Positions 23,711 to 31,376 are shown, counted from the first letter of the stretch. The stretch: DNA of 36,250 nucleotides from a bacterium (GCA_021806745.1 JAJZQS010000018.1:1-36250); one strand, 5' to 3'. The notes: generated by a model from the sequence alone, not told the origin. Made by a program: numbers and translations.

Positions 23711-26700
23711 CGTCGCCCTCCGGCGGGGGCGTGAGCCCCGCCTTCTTCATGCGCTTCAGGTAGCGCGTGTGGGCGCTCAGCAACTCGTCGCGGATCGTGC
23801 GCCCGGCCTCGACGAGATCGCCGAAGTCCCGTTCCAGCGCGTTTTCGAGGTCACTTTCGGTCGTGCCGTCTTGAAGCGAGAGGCGATGCGCGCGGCCGAG
23901 CTGCGTGCCCACCGCGTAGGCCAAGTCGGCCTGCTGATCGAGCGTGAGCATTTTCTTGATCTTGGCGTTGAGCGGGTCGATGCGGCGCACGTCGTATTCG
24001 ACGCCGTCGAGAGTCGCCGAGCCTTCGCCCTGGGCCCAGTCGGGCGCGTAGAGAGAGGAGGCCGCGTGCATGCGCGCGATCTCGCTCGGATAGGGATTGG
24101 TGTACCAGCGCGTGTCGGGATCGGAGCGGACCTGTTTGATGTTCAAGAGGATGCGGTCAAGCCCCGAGTTCGGGTCCTTGGGCGCCAAAACGACCAAGAA
24201 CAGTCCGCGAAAGCCCATCGAGCCCCGCCCGCGCCCGGCCTCCTCGATGCGGTAGCGCTCCAAAAGCCCGCCGCCGAGGCTGCGGTCGTAGCCCTCCACC
24301 AGAGCGACGACGTCGGGGTCGCTGGCGGGCAGCGGCGAGCGGCGCATCTCGGCCGCCCACTTGCCGCCGGACTTGAGATACGCGTCGACGCTCTCCTCGC
24401 CCGGGCCCGGCTCCGCGTCCTTGAGCAGGCGCGCCTCGGAAAACGGCCGGTCGGGGTGGCGCAGTCCGTGCAGATAGCCCTTCTTGAGCTGCTTGAGCAC
24501 GGACTTGTCGAGCAGGTCCTCGTCGGGCTTCTTGCGCCGCAAAGACAGAGACACCATCAGGCGCAGCAAATCCCAGGCGTAGGGCCCCACGCGCGAGCGG
24601 TCGAAGTCCACCATCGCCGCGCCGCGGCTGGATTTGGCGTAGTTGTCGACGTGCGGCGAGCCGTGCAGCAGCACGCGCGGCATCGCGGCCATGTCCATGA
24701 GCTCGGCGAAGCGCTCCTGCATGGGCAGCAGCATGTTGCGGAAGTAGAAGTGCGCGCCGCGCTTCTCCTTCATGTAGTTGCGGCGGATGTTGTCGGCGTC
24801 GCCGGCGGGATCCTTGTCGAAGAGGCCGGACTTCGGCGCCGCGTCGCGGCGTTTGAACGACGACAGGTCTCCGAGCGCGCGGCGCGCCGCCACGCCGACC
24901 GCGGCCGCGACGGCGTCGCGGTCCTTGGAGGCGTCGATCGGGCGCAGCCCGAATTCGCGCATCTGCGCGTCGTAGGACGCCGCCACGCGGGTCTGGAACT
25001 CGCGGAAGTTCTCCAGATCGTCGGGCGAGAAGTTCTGGTCGCGCCCGACCGCGTAGTAGTTCTGGCCCAGCACCTTGCCGGCGGAGTCCTCGTCGAAGTC
25101 CTCCGACAGGCGCGGCGCGCCGCCCCCGGCGCGAGACATCACGCGCGAGATCGCCGCCTCCACCGGCAGGCGGAAATACAGCGTCAGGTCCGGACGCGGT
25201 GCGTTTTCGTAGAGCGACCTCAGCCAGCGCGGGTCGTTGCCGCGCACCGAGTCGCGCGCCAGCGCCGTGAAAAACCAGCGGTCGGCCAACACCACCGCGC
25301 CCGAGCGCAGCGCGGGCAAGACCACCTTGTCGAGACGGTCCGAGAGATCGGCCGCGTTCATCAGCGCGAAAGTCCGCGGGTCGAGCGCGCGCGCCTTCTT
25401 GGCCTTCTTGACCGCCTCGGAGGCCAAGTCGGAGGAGTTCCAGCTCGTCTCCACGACCTCCACGCCGCGCGACTCCAAGTCCTCCTTGAGCCGTTGCATC
25501 TGGGTGGATTTTCCCGAGCCGTCCAGTCCTTCCACGACGATGAGGCGGCCGGGCATGCCGTGCACGGGCGAGAGTCGTGGCGGGGCGGCGGGAGACAGGG
25601 CCATCATCGCCGCCGCGGAGACGGGGCGCGTCAGCCGCAGCGCCGAGGCGCCCAACGCCAGCGCCGTGACGCCGAGTCCTCCGGCGATGGCGGCAAACGA
25701 ACCCGCGGCAGACAGCGCCGCGCCGAAGGCCAAGCCGGCGAGCAGGCGGATGGCCAGACCCGTCGCGTTGGCCGCGAAGCGCGCCGGGCCCATCAGCGCG
25801 CCGGCCCGGCCGGGCTCGGCGCGGCGCTGGATCTCGGCGCTCAGCGCCAGGCGCGCGGCGGTGTTGGTGGCGGCAAAGAGCAGGATGCCCGCGGCCGCGG
25901 GCAGAAACGCCCCGGGTAAAAACGCCGCGCCAAGAAGCGCCACTCCGCCGGCGCCCGCCGCGATCCAGCCCCGCGCGCCGCGCTCGCGAGAGAATCGTCC
26001 ATAGGCGAGCGCGCCCAAAAGCCCGCCGACGCCGAACATGCCCGTCAGCCAGGCCGCGGAGGTTTGGCTGTGCAGGATTTGCGTGGCGAACACCGCGGGC
26101 AGCAGGCCCTTGAGCGGATAGACGGTGAGCAGCGCCGCGCAGGCCAGCGCCCAGGCTTTCCAGCCGTCCAGGCGCGCGGGCGTCGAGTTCGACGCGGACG
26201 CGTCGGAGGCGGCCGGGATCGGCGCGCGGCGCGGCAAGGTCAGGTAGGCCGCCGCGACCAGCGCGAAGGCGATGGGCGCCACCAAGAGCGCGGCCGTCGA
26301 CGCCGCGCCGCCCATCGCGGCGATCAGCCCTCCGGCCACGAAGGGGCCCGCGAGCGCGCCCGACTCGAGCGCGGTCTGGTTGCGCGCGAGCACGGTCTTG
26401 AGCGCCGCCTCGTCGGCGCCCGCGACCTCGGAGGGCAGCGTGCTGCGCGCGGTGTCGGCCAAGCCTCGGCAGAAGCTTTCGACCGCGTAGGCGGCCGCGA
26501 CCGCGGGCAGGGTCAGCGCGCCGCCGGCGGCGAGCGCGGGCAGCGCGGCCACGGCCAAGCCGCGCGCGACGGTGCTTGAAAGCAAGACGGGTTTGGCGCC
26601 CCAGCGGTCGGTCATGCGCCCGCCGATCAAGGTCCCCACGGCGTCCAGCGCCGAGCCGGCGGCGAGCAGGAATGCGGTCGACGACGCGGCGCCGGTCATC

Positions 26701-27329
26701 TTAAGGAAAATCAGAGGCATCGTCACCTGCTGCGAGTTGCTGGCGAGCTGGGCCATGAACGCGCCGGCCAGGTAGCCGCGCAGCTTGGGCGCGCGCGGCG
26801 TAGACGGCTTGAGACTGGCCGCGGCGGAGCGCGCTTGGGCGCGGGCAACGAGCGAATCGTCGGACGCGACGGCGCGAGCGCCGCCGTCGAACAGACGCGA
26901 GCCCGCGATCGCGGCGGCCGCTTCGCCGCGGCGCTCGCCGGCAATGAGCGCGCGCAGATTGGAGAGGAAGGTCGCGACTCGCGGCGCGGGCGCGGCGGCC
27001 GGAGCCGCGGCGAAAGGTGTCGCGGCCTCGTCGGCCGCGGCGGCCACGGCCGCGGCGGAGGCGGCCGGAGCAGGTGCGGACGCCGGCGCGGCGGAAGCGG
27101 CAAGCGCGGGGGCGGCCGAGAGGTTCGGCGCGGCCGCGCGCAGAGACGGCGCCATGGACGCTGCCGTGAGGCCCGGAGCCTCAGCGGCGGATCCGGAGAG
27201 GGCGAGGGGGAGAGCGCCCATTGCGATGGGTGCGGAGGGCGGCGCCTCGGCCGCGCGCGCGGCTTGCGCCCACGCCGACGCCCCCGGGATCGAAAGAAGA
27301 TACAGCGCCGCCAGTGCCGTTCTCATCAT
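23700..27329 (-). CDS. Fusion: signal peptide, Ala-rich linker, MFS, thymidylate-kinase-like, DUF2252
   Basis: A single 1209-codon frame. Residues 1-22 are a signal peptide (ALYLLSIPGASAWAQ). Residues to about 165 are Ala/Pro-rich linker. About 172-585 is a 12-helix MFS domain with GGRMTDRWGAKPVLL. About 593-790 is a thymidylate-kinase-like P-loop domain: Walker A VEGLDGSGKST near residue 600, DRWFFTALARDSVRG in place of the DRYxxS motif, and PDLTLYFRLPVEAAISRVMSR. About 795-1195 is a DUF2252 domain with kinase-like LLHGSPHVDNYA and MVDFDRSRVGPYAWDLLRL. It heads an operon with an ApaH-like phosphatase, a paralogous MFS protein and Ppk1. The start follows TACAAT by six bases. I know no described protein with this order. 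The kinase may phosphorylate whatever the MFS domain moves; that is conjecture. Confidence 0.85.
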   Translation of the reverse strand: MMRTALAALYLLSIPGASAWAQAARAAEAPPSAPIAMGALPLALSGSAAEAPGLTAASMAPSLRAAAPNLSAAPALAASAAPASAPAPAASAAAVAAAADEAATPFAAAPAAAPAPRVATFLSNLRALIAGERRGEAAAAIAGSRLFDGGARAVASDDSLVARAQARSAAASLKPSTPRAPKLRGYLAGAFMAQLASNSQQVTMPLIFLKMTGAASSTAFLLAAGSALDAVGTLIGGRMTDRWGAKPVLLSSTVARGLAVAALPALAAGGALTLPAVAAAYAVESFCRGLADTARSTLPSEVAGADEAALKTVLARNQTALESGALAGPFVAGGLIAAMGGAASTAALLVAPIAFALVAAAYLTLPRRAPIPAASDASASNSTPARLDGWKAWALACAALLTVYPLKGLLPAVFATQILHSQTSAAWLTGMFGVGGLLGALAYGRFSRERGARGWIAAGAGGVALLGAAFLPGAFLPAAAGILLFAATNTAARLALSAEIQRRAEPGRAGALMGPARFAANATGLAIRLLAGLAFGAALSAAGSFAAIAGGLGVTALALGASALRLTRPVSAAAMMALSPAAPPRLSPVHGMPGRLIVVEGLDGSGKSTQMQRLKEDLESRGVEVVETSWNSSDLASEAVKKAKKARALDPRTFALMNAADLSDRLDKVVLPALRSGAVVLADRWFFTALARDSVRGNDPRWLRSLYENAPRPDLTLYFRLPVEAAISRVMSRAGGGAPRLSEDFDEDSAGKVLGQNYYAVGRDQNFSPDDLENFREFQTRVAASYDAQMREFGLRPIDASKDRDAVAAAVGVAARRALGDLSSFKRRDAAPKSGLFDKDPAGDADNIRRNYMKEKRGAHFYFRNMLLPMQERFAELMDMAAMPRVLLHGSPHVDNYAKSSRGAAMVDFDRSRVGPYAWDLLRLMVSLSLRRKKPDEDLLDKSVLKQLKKGYLHGLRHPDRPFSEARLLKDAEPGPGEESVDAYLKSGGKWAAEMRRSPLPASDPDVVALVEGYDRSLGGGLLERYRIEEAGRGRGSMGFRGLFLVVLAPKDPNSGLDRILLNIKQVRSDPDTRWYTNPYPSEIARMHAASSLYAPDWAQGEGSATLDGVEYDVRRIDPLNAKIKKMLTLDQQADLAYAVGTQLGRAHRLSLQDGTTESDLENALERDFGDLVEAGRTIRDELLSAHTRYLKRMKKAGLTPPPEGDDAP

Positions 27330-27335
27330 GCGGTC

Positions 27336-27359
27336 ATTGTAGGCCCCGCGGCGCCGCGG
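27336..27359 (-). promoter_or_regulatory. Promoter of the fusion-ppk1 operon with a 14-base palindrome
   Basis: On the minus strand TACAAT (27336-27341) lies six bases before the ATG (TACAAT-GACCGC-ATG). Just upstream, CCGCGGCGCCGCGG (27346-27359) is a perfect palindrome filling the spacer and the -35 position. It could be an operator or a chance GC palindrome. No -35 consensus is seen. Confidence 0.5.
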
Positions 27360-27431
27360 ACGAATAGCCCGAGAATCTTCGTCGTGTCAACGCTGCGTGA
27401 CGCCGAAGTGCCCGGAGGTCCCGGAACCGAA

Positions 27432-28952
27432 TTAGGACCGACGGTCGCGCCGGAAGGCGCGCCAGAGCGTCAGCGCGGCCAGAGCCAGAAGCGCGGCCAC
27501 TCCGGCGGCGGCCTGAGCGCGAGAGACGGCGAGTGAAGTCTCGGCGGCGGCGGCGGCGCCCGCGCCGGCGTCCGCGGCGAGCGCCCGCGCGTTCGCGGAC
27601 GCCGCGGGCTCGGCGGCGGGAGAGGCCGCGACGGCATCGCGCAGGTCGGGGCCGTCGAGCGGTGCGTCGGCAACGCCGTCCGACGCGGCGGCCGCGGCGG
27701 CGCGCGCGGGCATGCCCGGCTTTCCTAAATAAGTGAAGCTCTCGGCGTCGAATCCGGGGCCGCGCGAGAAGAACTTCGTTCGCGGCGCGCCGGCCCTTCC
27801 GGCGCGAACGGCCGAGACCGAGACGGCGTGCGCCGCCGCTCGGCTGCCCCGGCCGGACAGCCCCTTGGCCGTCGCGCGAGCCAGCCTCAGCGCGCGCGCC
27901 GCCGCGGCGCGCGCCGCGGCGAGTTGGGCCTTCTCGTCGGGCATTTTCGACGCCACGGCCTTGAAGTCGGGGGATTTCTTCAGCTTTGCCGAGCGTCGCG
28001 CTCGTGACTTGCCTCCGGATTTGGCGCTTTTAGCGCCGCCGCGTTTGCCGCCGAGCGACGGCGCGCGCGGATTTTTCTTGGGCTGCTTATGGGAATGTTT
28101 TTTCTTCTTTATACCCGGAATCCATAGGTCCGTGTCGCCCAGGTCGACGCTGATGCGCTGGTGGTCCTTGAACTTGAGGCGCAGAATGAACTCGCCGTTT
28201 TTCGTTTTGAGGCGGAACTTCTTGACCGCGTCCCAGTTCACGCCGATGGCGCGGGCGGAGAGCTTTTCGGCCATTCTTTCGGCTCGGGCGTCGATTTTGT
28301 CCGAGGCGTAAGTGGAGCCGAAGTATTTCTGCAAGATGACGGTGGCCGCGTCCTTGTAGTTCGTGCTCCAGATGTGTTTGTGGAATTTCTCGGGCTTGTC
28401 TTTTTTGTCCTTTTTCGCGCCGTCTTTCTTCTTTTTCTTGCCGGGCTTGCCGTCGAGCGCGCCGTCGTCGGAGGCGCCCGGCGCGAGCGCGGCGCCATCG
28501 GCGTCGGCCGCGCCGTCGAACAGAGTCGCGCCCGAGGCGGCGGCGGCTCGGCGCAGGGCTTCGGAGGCCGCGGGGGGCGCGAACGCGGCGGCAAGCGCGG
28601 GGCCGGGCGCCGGGGGCGGCGCGGCGGCGCCGGAAGGCGGGGAGGAGGCGGGCAGCCCCGAGTTGAGCCGGGCGAGTTCGGCCTTGGCCTGGCGCATGCG
28701 CACATGCGTGTCGGGATCGGAGCCGAAGCCGCGCTGGATGGCCTTGAGCTGGTTCCACTCCGCCTGGAGGCCGGAGATCGTCCTGGCGTCGCCGGGAGAG
28801 ACGGACTCGATGCGGCGCAGGAGATCGGCGGCGCGGTCGTGGATGCTGCTGACCGGCGCGGCCGCGGCGGGCAGGGCGGGCAGGCCCGGCGCGCTTTGCG
28901 CGCGGGCCGGCGCGGCGGCCAGAGACGCCAGGAGCATGAAGCGCCCGATCAT
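27432..28952 (-). CDS. Secreted Lys-rich protein with C-terminal membrane anchor, unknown function
   Basis: A 506-residue protein. It has a signal peptide (MIGRFMLLASLAAAPARAQ) and a helical N-terminal part. A Lys cluster (KKKKKDGAKKDKKDKPEK, near residue 172) precedes a compact domain (HIWSTNYKDAATVILQKYFG through ISVDLGDTDLWIPG). A second long Lys/Arg/Gly-rich stretch (about residues 277-325) and an Ala-rich stalk follow, with a final hydrophobic helix (VAALLALAALTLW) and a basic tail RAFRRDRRS. The ending looks like a tail anchor or sorting signal, but no known sorting motif was found. The basic tracts suggest binding to a polyanion such as nucleic acid, lipopolysaccharide or polyphosphate. 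Start 28952 is favoured by TACGCT six bases upstream; 28976 is a longer option. Confidence 0.7.
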   Translation of the reverse strand: MIGRFMLLASLAAAPARAQSAPGLPALPAAAAPVSSIHDRAADLLRRIESVSPGDARTISGLQAEWNQLKAIQRGFGSDPDTHVRMRQAKAELARLNSGLPASSPPSGAAAPPPAPGPALAAAFAPPAASEALRRAAAASGATLFDGAADADGAALAPGASDDGALDGKPGKKKKKDGAKKDKKDKPEKFHKHIWSTNYKDAATVILQKYFGSTYASDKIDARAERMAEKLSARAIGVNWDAVKKFRLKTKNGEFILRLKFKDHQRISVDLGDTDLWIPGIKKKKHSHKQPKKNPRAPSLGGKRGGAKSAKSGGKSRARRSAKLKKSPDFKAVASKMPDEKAQLAAARAAAARALRLARATAKGLSGRGSRAAAHAVSVSAVRAGRAGAPRTKFFSRGPGFDAESFTYLGKPGMPARAAAAAASDGVADAPLDGPDLRDAVAASPAAEPAASANARALAADAGAGAAAAAETSLAVSRAQAAAGVAALLALAALTLWRAFRRDRRS

Positions 28953-28958
28953 GCGCAC

Positions 28959-28964
28959 AGCGTA
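28959..28964 (-). promoter_or_regulatory. -10-like TACGCT, six bases before the Lys-rich protein gene
   Basis: On the minus strand TACGCT-GTGCGC-ATG, a weak hexamer but with the same six-base spacing as several other genes here. It supports the 28952 start. Confidence 0.35.
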
Positions 28965-28995
28965 GCGCGCGCGCATGGAACGCCTCTGACGGGCG

Positions 28996-29013
28996 CGTCA
29001 CGAATCCGTGACG
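28996..29013. promoter_or_regulatory. Inverted repeat CGTCACG-AATC-CGTGACG before recQ
   Basis: Two perfect 7-base arms surround a 4-base spacer, 34 bases before the recQ start and 43 bases before the divergent gene. The heptamer matches the Pho-box unit but is arranged head to head, not in direct repeat. It overlaps the expected -35 of recQ, so a repressor operator is possible. Confidence 0.45.
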
Positions 29014-29034
29014 GCGCGCGCCCGCGCGAATTCG

Positions 29035-29040
29035 TAGAAT
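29035..29040 (+). promoter_or_regulatory. -10 element TAGAAT, six bases before recQ
   Basis: TAGAAT-CGACGC-GTG. The hexamer matches consensus at 5 of 6 positions and there is no ribosome binding site; leaderless initiation is implied. Confidence 0.5.
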
Positions 29041-29046
29041 CGACGC

Positions 29047-30564
29047 GTGACCCCCGAGCAGGTCCTCAAGGAAGTCTTCGGCTACCCGTCCTTTCGCCCC
29101 GGCCAGCGCGAGATCATCGACGCGGTGATGGCCGGGCGCGACTGCGTGGGCGTGATGCCCACGGGCGGGGGAAAATCGCTGACCTATCAAATCCCGGCGC
29201 GGGCCTTGGGCGGGGCGACGCTCGTGGTCAGTCCGCTCATCGCGCTGATGAAAGACCAGGTGGACGCGGCGAACTCGGTGGGCCTGCGCGCGACCTTCCT
29301 GAACTCGAGCCTGTCGGCCGACGAGCGCCGCGCGCGCGTGGAGGGCGTGAGGCGCGGCGACTACGAACTCGTCTACGCGGCGCCCGAGGGTCTTGAGGCC
29401 GGGGCGGGCGCGGCGCTGTCCGGGGTGAGGCTCGCGCTGATCGCCGTCGACGAGGCGCACTGCATCAGCCAGTGGGGCCACGACTTCAGGCCCGCCTACC
29501 GCAACCTGCGCGGGCTCAAGGACCGCTTCGGCGCGCCCATATTGGCGCTGACGGCCACCGCGACCCCGCATGTGGTCTCCGACATCGTTTCACAGCTCGC
29601 GATGCGCGACCCGCTGAGCGTGCGCGGATCGTTTTTCCGCTCGAACCTGCGCCTATCGGCTTATCTCAAGGCCGGCGCGGGCGCGGCACCCCGCCCCGGC
29701 GCGGTCTCGGACACCCGCGGCGCGATCCTGCGCCTGTTGCTCGCGCGCGCGGGCCAGAGCGGGATCGTCTACTGCCTGTCGCGCAAGTCGGTGGAGAGCA
29801 CCGCGGAATTCTTGTGCTCTCGCGGGATCAAGGCGCTGGCCTACCACGCGGGCATGGACGCGGCCGCGCGCGAGCGCGCGCAAGACGCCTTCAAGCGCGA
29901 CGACGCCGACGTGATCGTGGCCACCGTGGCCTTCGGCATGGGCATCGACAAGCCCGACGTGCGCTTCGTCGTCCATCGCGACATGCCCCGGTCCGTGGAG
30001 GCCTACGCCCAGGAGGTGGGCCGCGCGGGCCGCGACGGCGCGCCCAGCGACTGCGTGCTGTTCTATTCCTGGGCCGATGTGATCGGCTACGAGCGCCTGA
30101 CCTCGGACCTCGCGCCGGAGCTCGCGCGCTGGCACCGCGAACGCGCGCGGGAGATGTTCCGCCTGGCCGAGCGCCGCGCCTGCCGCCACCAGGCGCTTTC
30201 GCGGCAGTTCGGCGAGGAACTGGCGCCCTGCGGCGCGTCGTGCGACGCGTGCGCGGGACTGGACCCCGTGGCCGCCGCGCCCGAGGTCGCGGCGGCGCGG
30301 GCGTCGTTTGGCGCGCGCGCGGCCGGCCAGGACGCGCCGTCGTCGGCCGGCTCGCCGCTGTTCCAGAAGCTGCGCCGCCTGCGCAAGAGCCTGGCCGACG
30401 CGCGGCGCGTGCCCGCCTACATGATCTTCAACGACGCGACGCTGCTGGCGATGGCCGCTCAGCGCCCGCAAGACGAGGCGGGCTTGCGCCGGGTGCCGGG
30501 CGTGGGCCCCAAGAAATGGGCCGACTACGGCGAGGCGTTCCTGTCGCTGCTGCGCGAGGGCTAG
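29047..30564 (+). CDS. recQ: RecQ-family ATP-dependent DNA helicase, short form
   Basis: A 505-residue 3'-5' helicase. Motif 0 is FRPGQREIIDAV, Walker A MPTGGGKSLTYQ (near residue 43), motif II VDEAHCISQWGHDFRPAY, motif III LTATATP, and motifs V-VI are VATVAFGMGIDKPDVRFVVH and QEVGRAGRDG. A zinc-binding set follows (CRHQALSRQF, then CGASCDAC), then directly a linker and an HRDC domain (YMIFNDATLLAMA, LRRVPGVGPKKWADYGEAFL). The winged-helix part of the RQC region, about 100 residues in E. coli RecQ, is missing. It acts in recombination and fork repair. GTG start; it ends four bases into the convergent next gene. Confidence 0.93.
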   Translation: MTPEQVLKEVFGYPSFRPGQREIIDAVMAGRDCVGVMPTGGGKSLTYQIPARALGGATLVVSPLIALMKDQVDAANSVGLRATFLNSSLSADERRARVEGVRRGDYELVYAAPEGLEAGAGAALSGVRLALIAVDEAHCISQWGHDFRPAYRNLRGLKDRFGAPILALTATATPHVVSDIVSQLAMRDPLSVRGSFFRSNLRLSAYLKAGAGAAPRPGAVSDTRGAILRLLLARAGQSGIVYCLSRKSVESTAEFLCSRGIKALAYHAGMDAAARERAQDAFKRDDADVIVATVAFGMGIDKPDVRFVVHRDMPRSVEAYAQEVGRAGRDGAPSDCVLFYSWADVIGYERLTSDLAPELARWHRERAREMFRLAERRACRHQALSRQFGEELAPCGASCDACAGLDPVAAAPEVAAARASFGARAAGQDAPSSAGSPLFQKLRRLRKSLADARRVPAYMIFNDATLLAMAAQRPQDEAGLRRVPGVGPKKWADYGEAFLSLLREG

Positions 30565-31325
30565 GCGAAGCGCGGCGCGCGGCGCTGGCGCGCCGCGGCC
30601 ACGCCTTCGGCTAGGTCCGGGCCGCGGAAAAGCCGCGCCTGCGCGCGCGACTCGAAGGCCAGAAACGGCGCGAGTTCCTCGCCGATGCGCGTTTCCGCCT
30701 TGATCGCGCGCAGGGCCGCGCCGGAATTGGCGGCGATCACGGCGGCAAGCCTCTCGACTTCGGCGTCGAGCGCCGCCGCGGGAAATGCGAGCGCGCCGCC
30801 CCAGGCGGCCAAATCCGCGCCGGAAAATGCCCGCGCGCTGGCCAGCAGTTCCCGCGCGCGCGCCTCGCCCACGGCCGCGCGCGCCAGCGGCCAGGCCGCC
30901 ATGCCGGGGTTGAGCCCCAGCCGCGCGAAGTTCAAGGAAAGCCTGGCGTCGTCGGCCGCCGCGCGCAAATCGGCGGCCAGGGCCAGGCACAGGCCCGCGC
31001 CGTAGGCCGCGCCCTGGACCTTGGCCAGCACGATCTGGGGCAGTTCGCGCACGGACAGGAACGCGCCGTAGAATGCGCGCATGCGCGCCGCCAGCGCGCG
31101 CGCCGGGCGGCGGCGGTTGCGTTCGATGAAGTCCAAGTCGCCGCCCGCGCAAAACGAGCGCCCGCGGCCTTCCAGGATCAGCACGCGCGCGCGCGAGCGC
31201 CGGGCGCGGCGAGCGGCGGCCGCGAAGGACTCGGCCATGGCCTCGTCGAGGGCGTTGAGCGCCTCGGGACGCTCGAGCGTCAGCCGCGCGATGAGGGGAC
31301 CGTCGGTGAAAGCCACGCCCGCCAC
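30561..31325 (-). CDS. Enoyl-CoA hydratase/isomerase family protein
   Basis: A 254-residue crotonase-fold protein. The N-terminal LTLERPEALNALDEAM and the oxyanion-hole segment GRGRSFCAGGDLDFIE are typical, as is VQGAAYGAGLCLALAADLRAA. In the catalytic segment NFARLGLNPGMAAWPLARAVG, hand alignment puts Phe where rat hydratase has Glu144; the Glu corresponding to Glu164 seems kept (GEARARELL). It may thus be an isomerase or another crotonase-type enzyme rather than a true hydratase. GTG 31325 is six bases after a perfect TATAAT; an in-frame GTG at 31316 is also possible. Confidence 0.85.
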   Translation of the reverse strand: MAGVAFTDGPLIARLTLERPEALNALDEAMAESFAAAARRARRSRARVLILEGRGRSFCAGGDLDFIERNRRRPARALAARMRAFYGAFLSVRELPQIVLAKVQGAAYGAGLCLALAADLRAAADDARLSLNFARLGLNPGMAAWPLARAAVGEARARELLASARAFSGADLAAWGGALAFPAAALDAEVERLAAVIAANSGAALRAIKAETRIGEELAPFLAFESRAQARLFRGPDLAEGVAAARQRRAPRFA

Positions 31326-31331
31326 GCGCCG

Positions 31332-31337
31332 ATTATA
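31332..31337 (-). promoter_or_regulatory. Consensus -10 TATAAT, six bases before the crotonase-family gene
   Basis: On the minus strand TATAAT-CGGCGC-GTG. This is a perfect consensus hexamer in a GC-rich region; no ribosome binding site lies between it and the start. Confidence 0.6.
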
Positions 31338-31376
31338 GCAAGGCCCGCGCGCGTGGCGCGGCGGCGGGCAATCCGA

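Noticed and set aside
25500-25530. P-loop domain of the fusion read as a polyphosphate-using PPK2 kinase
   Set aside because: The Walker A EGLDGSGKST and the PDLTLYFRLPVEAAISRV segment fit thymidylate kinase better than PPK2 motifs, so polyphosphate as donor is not claimed.
27362-27390. TTGACA-N17-CTATTC as an upstream promoter of the fusion gene
   Set aside because: The -35 is perfect but the -10 is poor; TACAAT next to the start is the better candidate.
27386-27413. Degenerate Pho box upstream of the fusion-ppk1 operon (GGGCAC, CGTCAC, GTTGAC at 11-base spacing)
   Set aside because: Only one of three units is exact, and the -10 is about 45 bases away; chance cannot be excluded.
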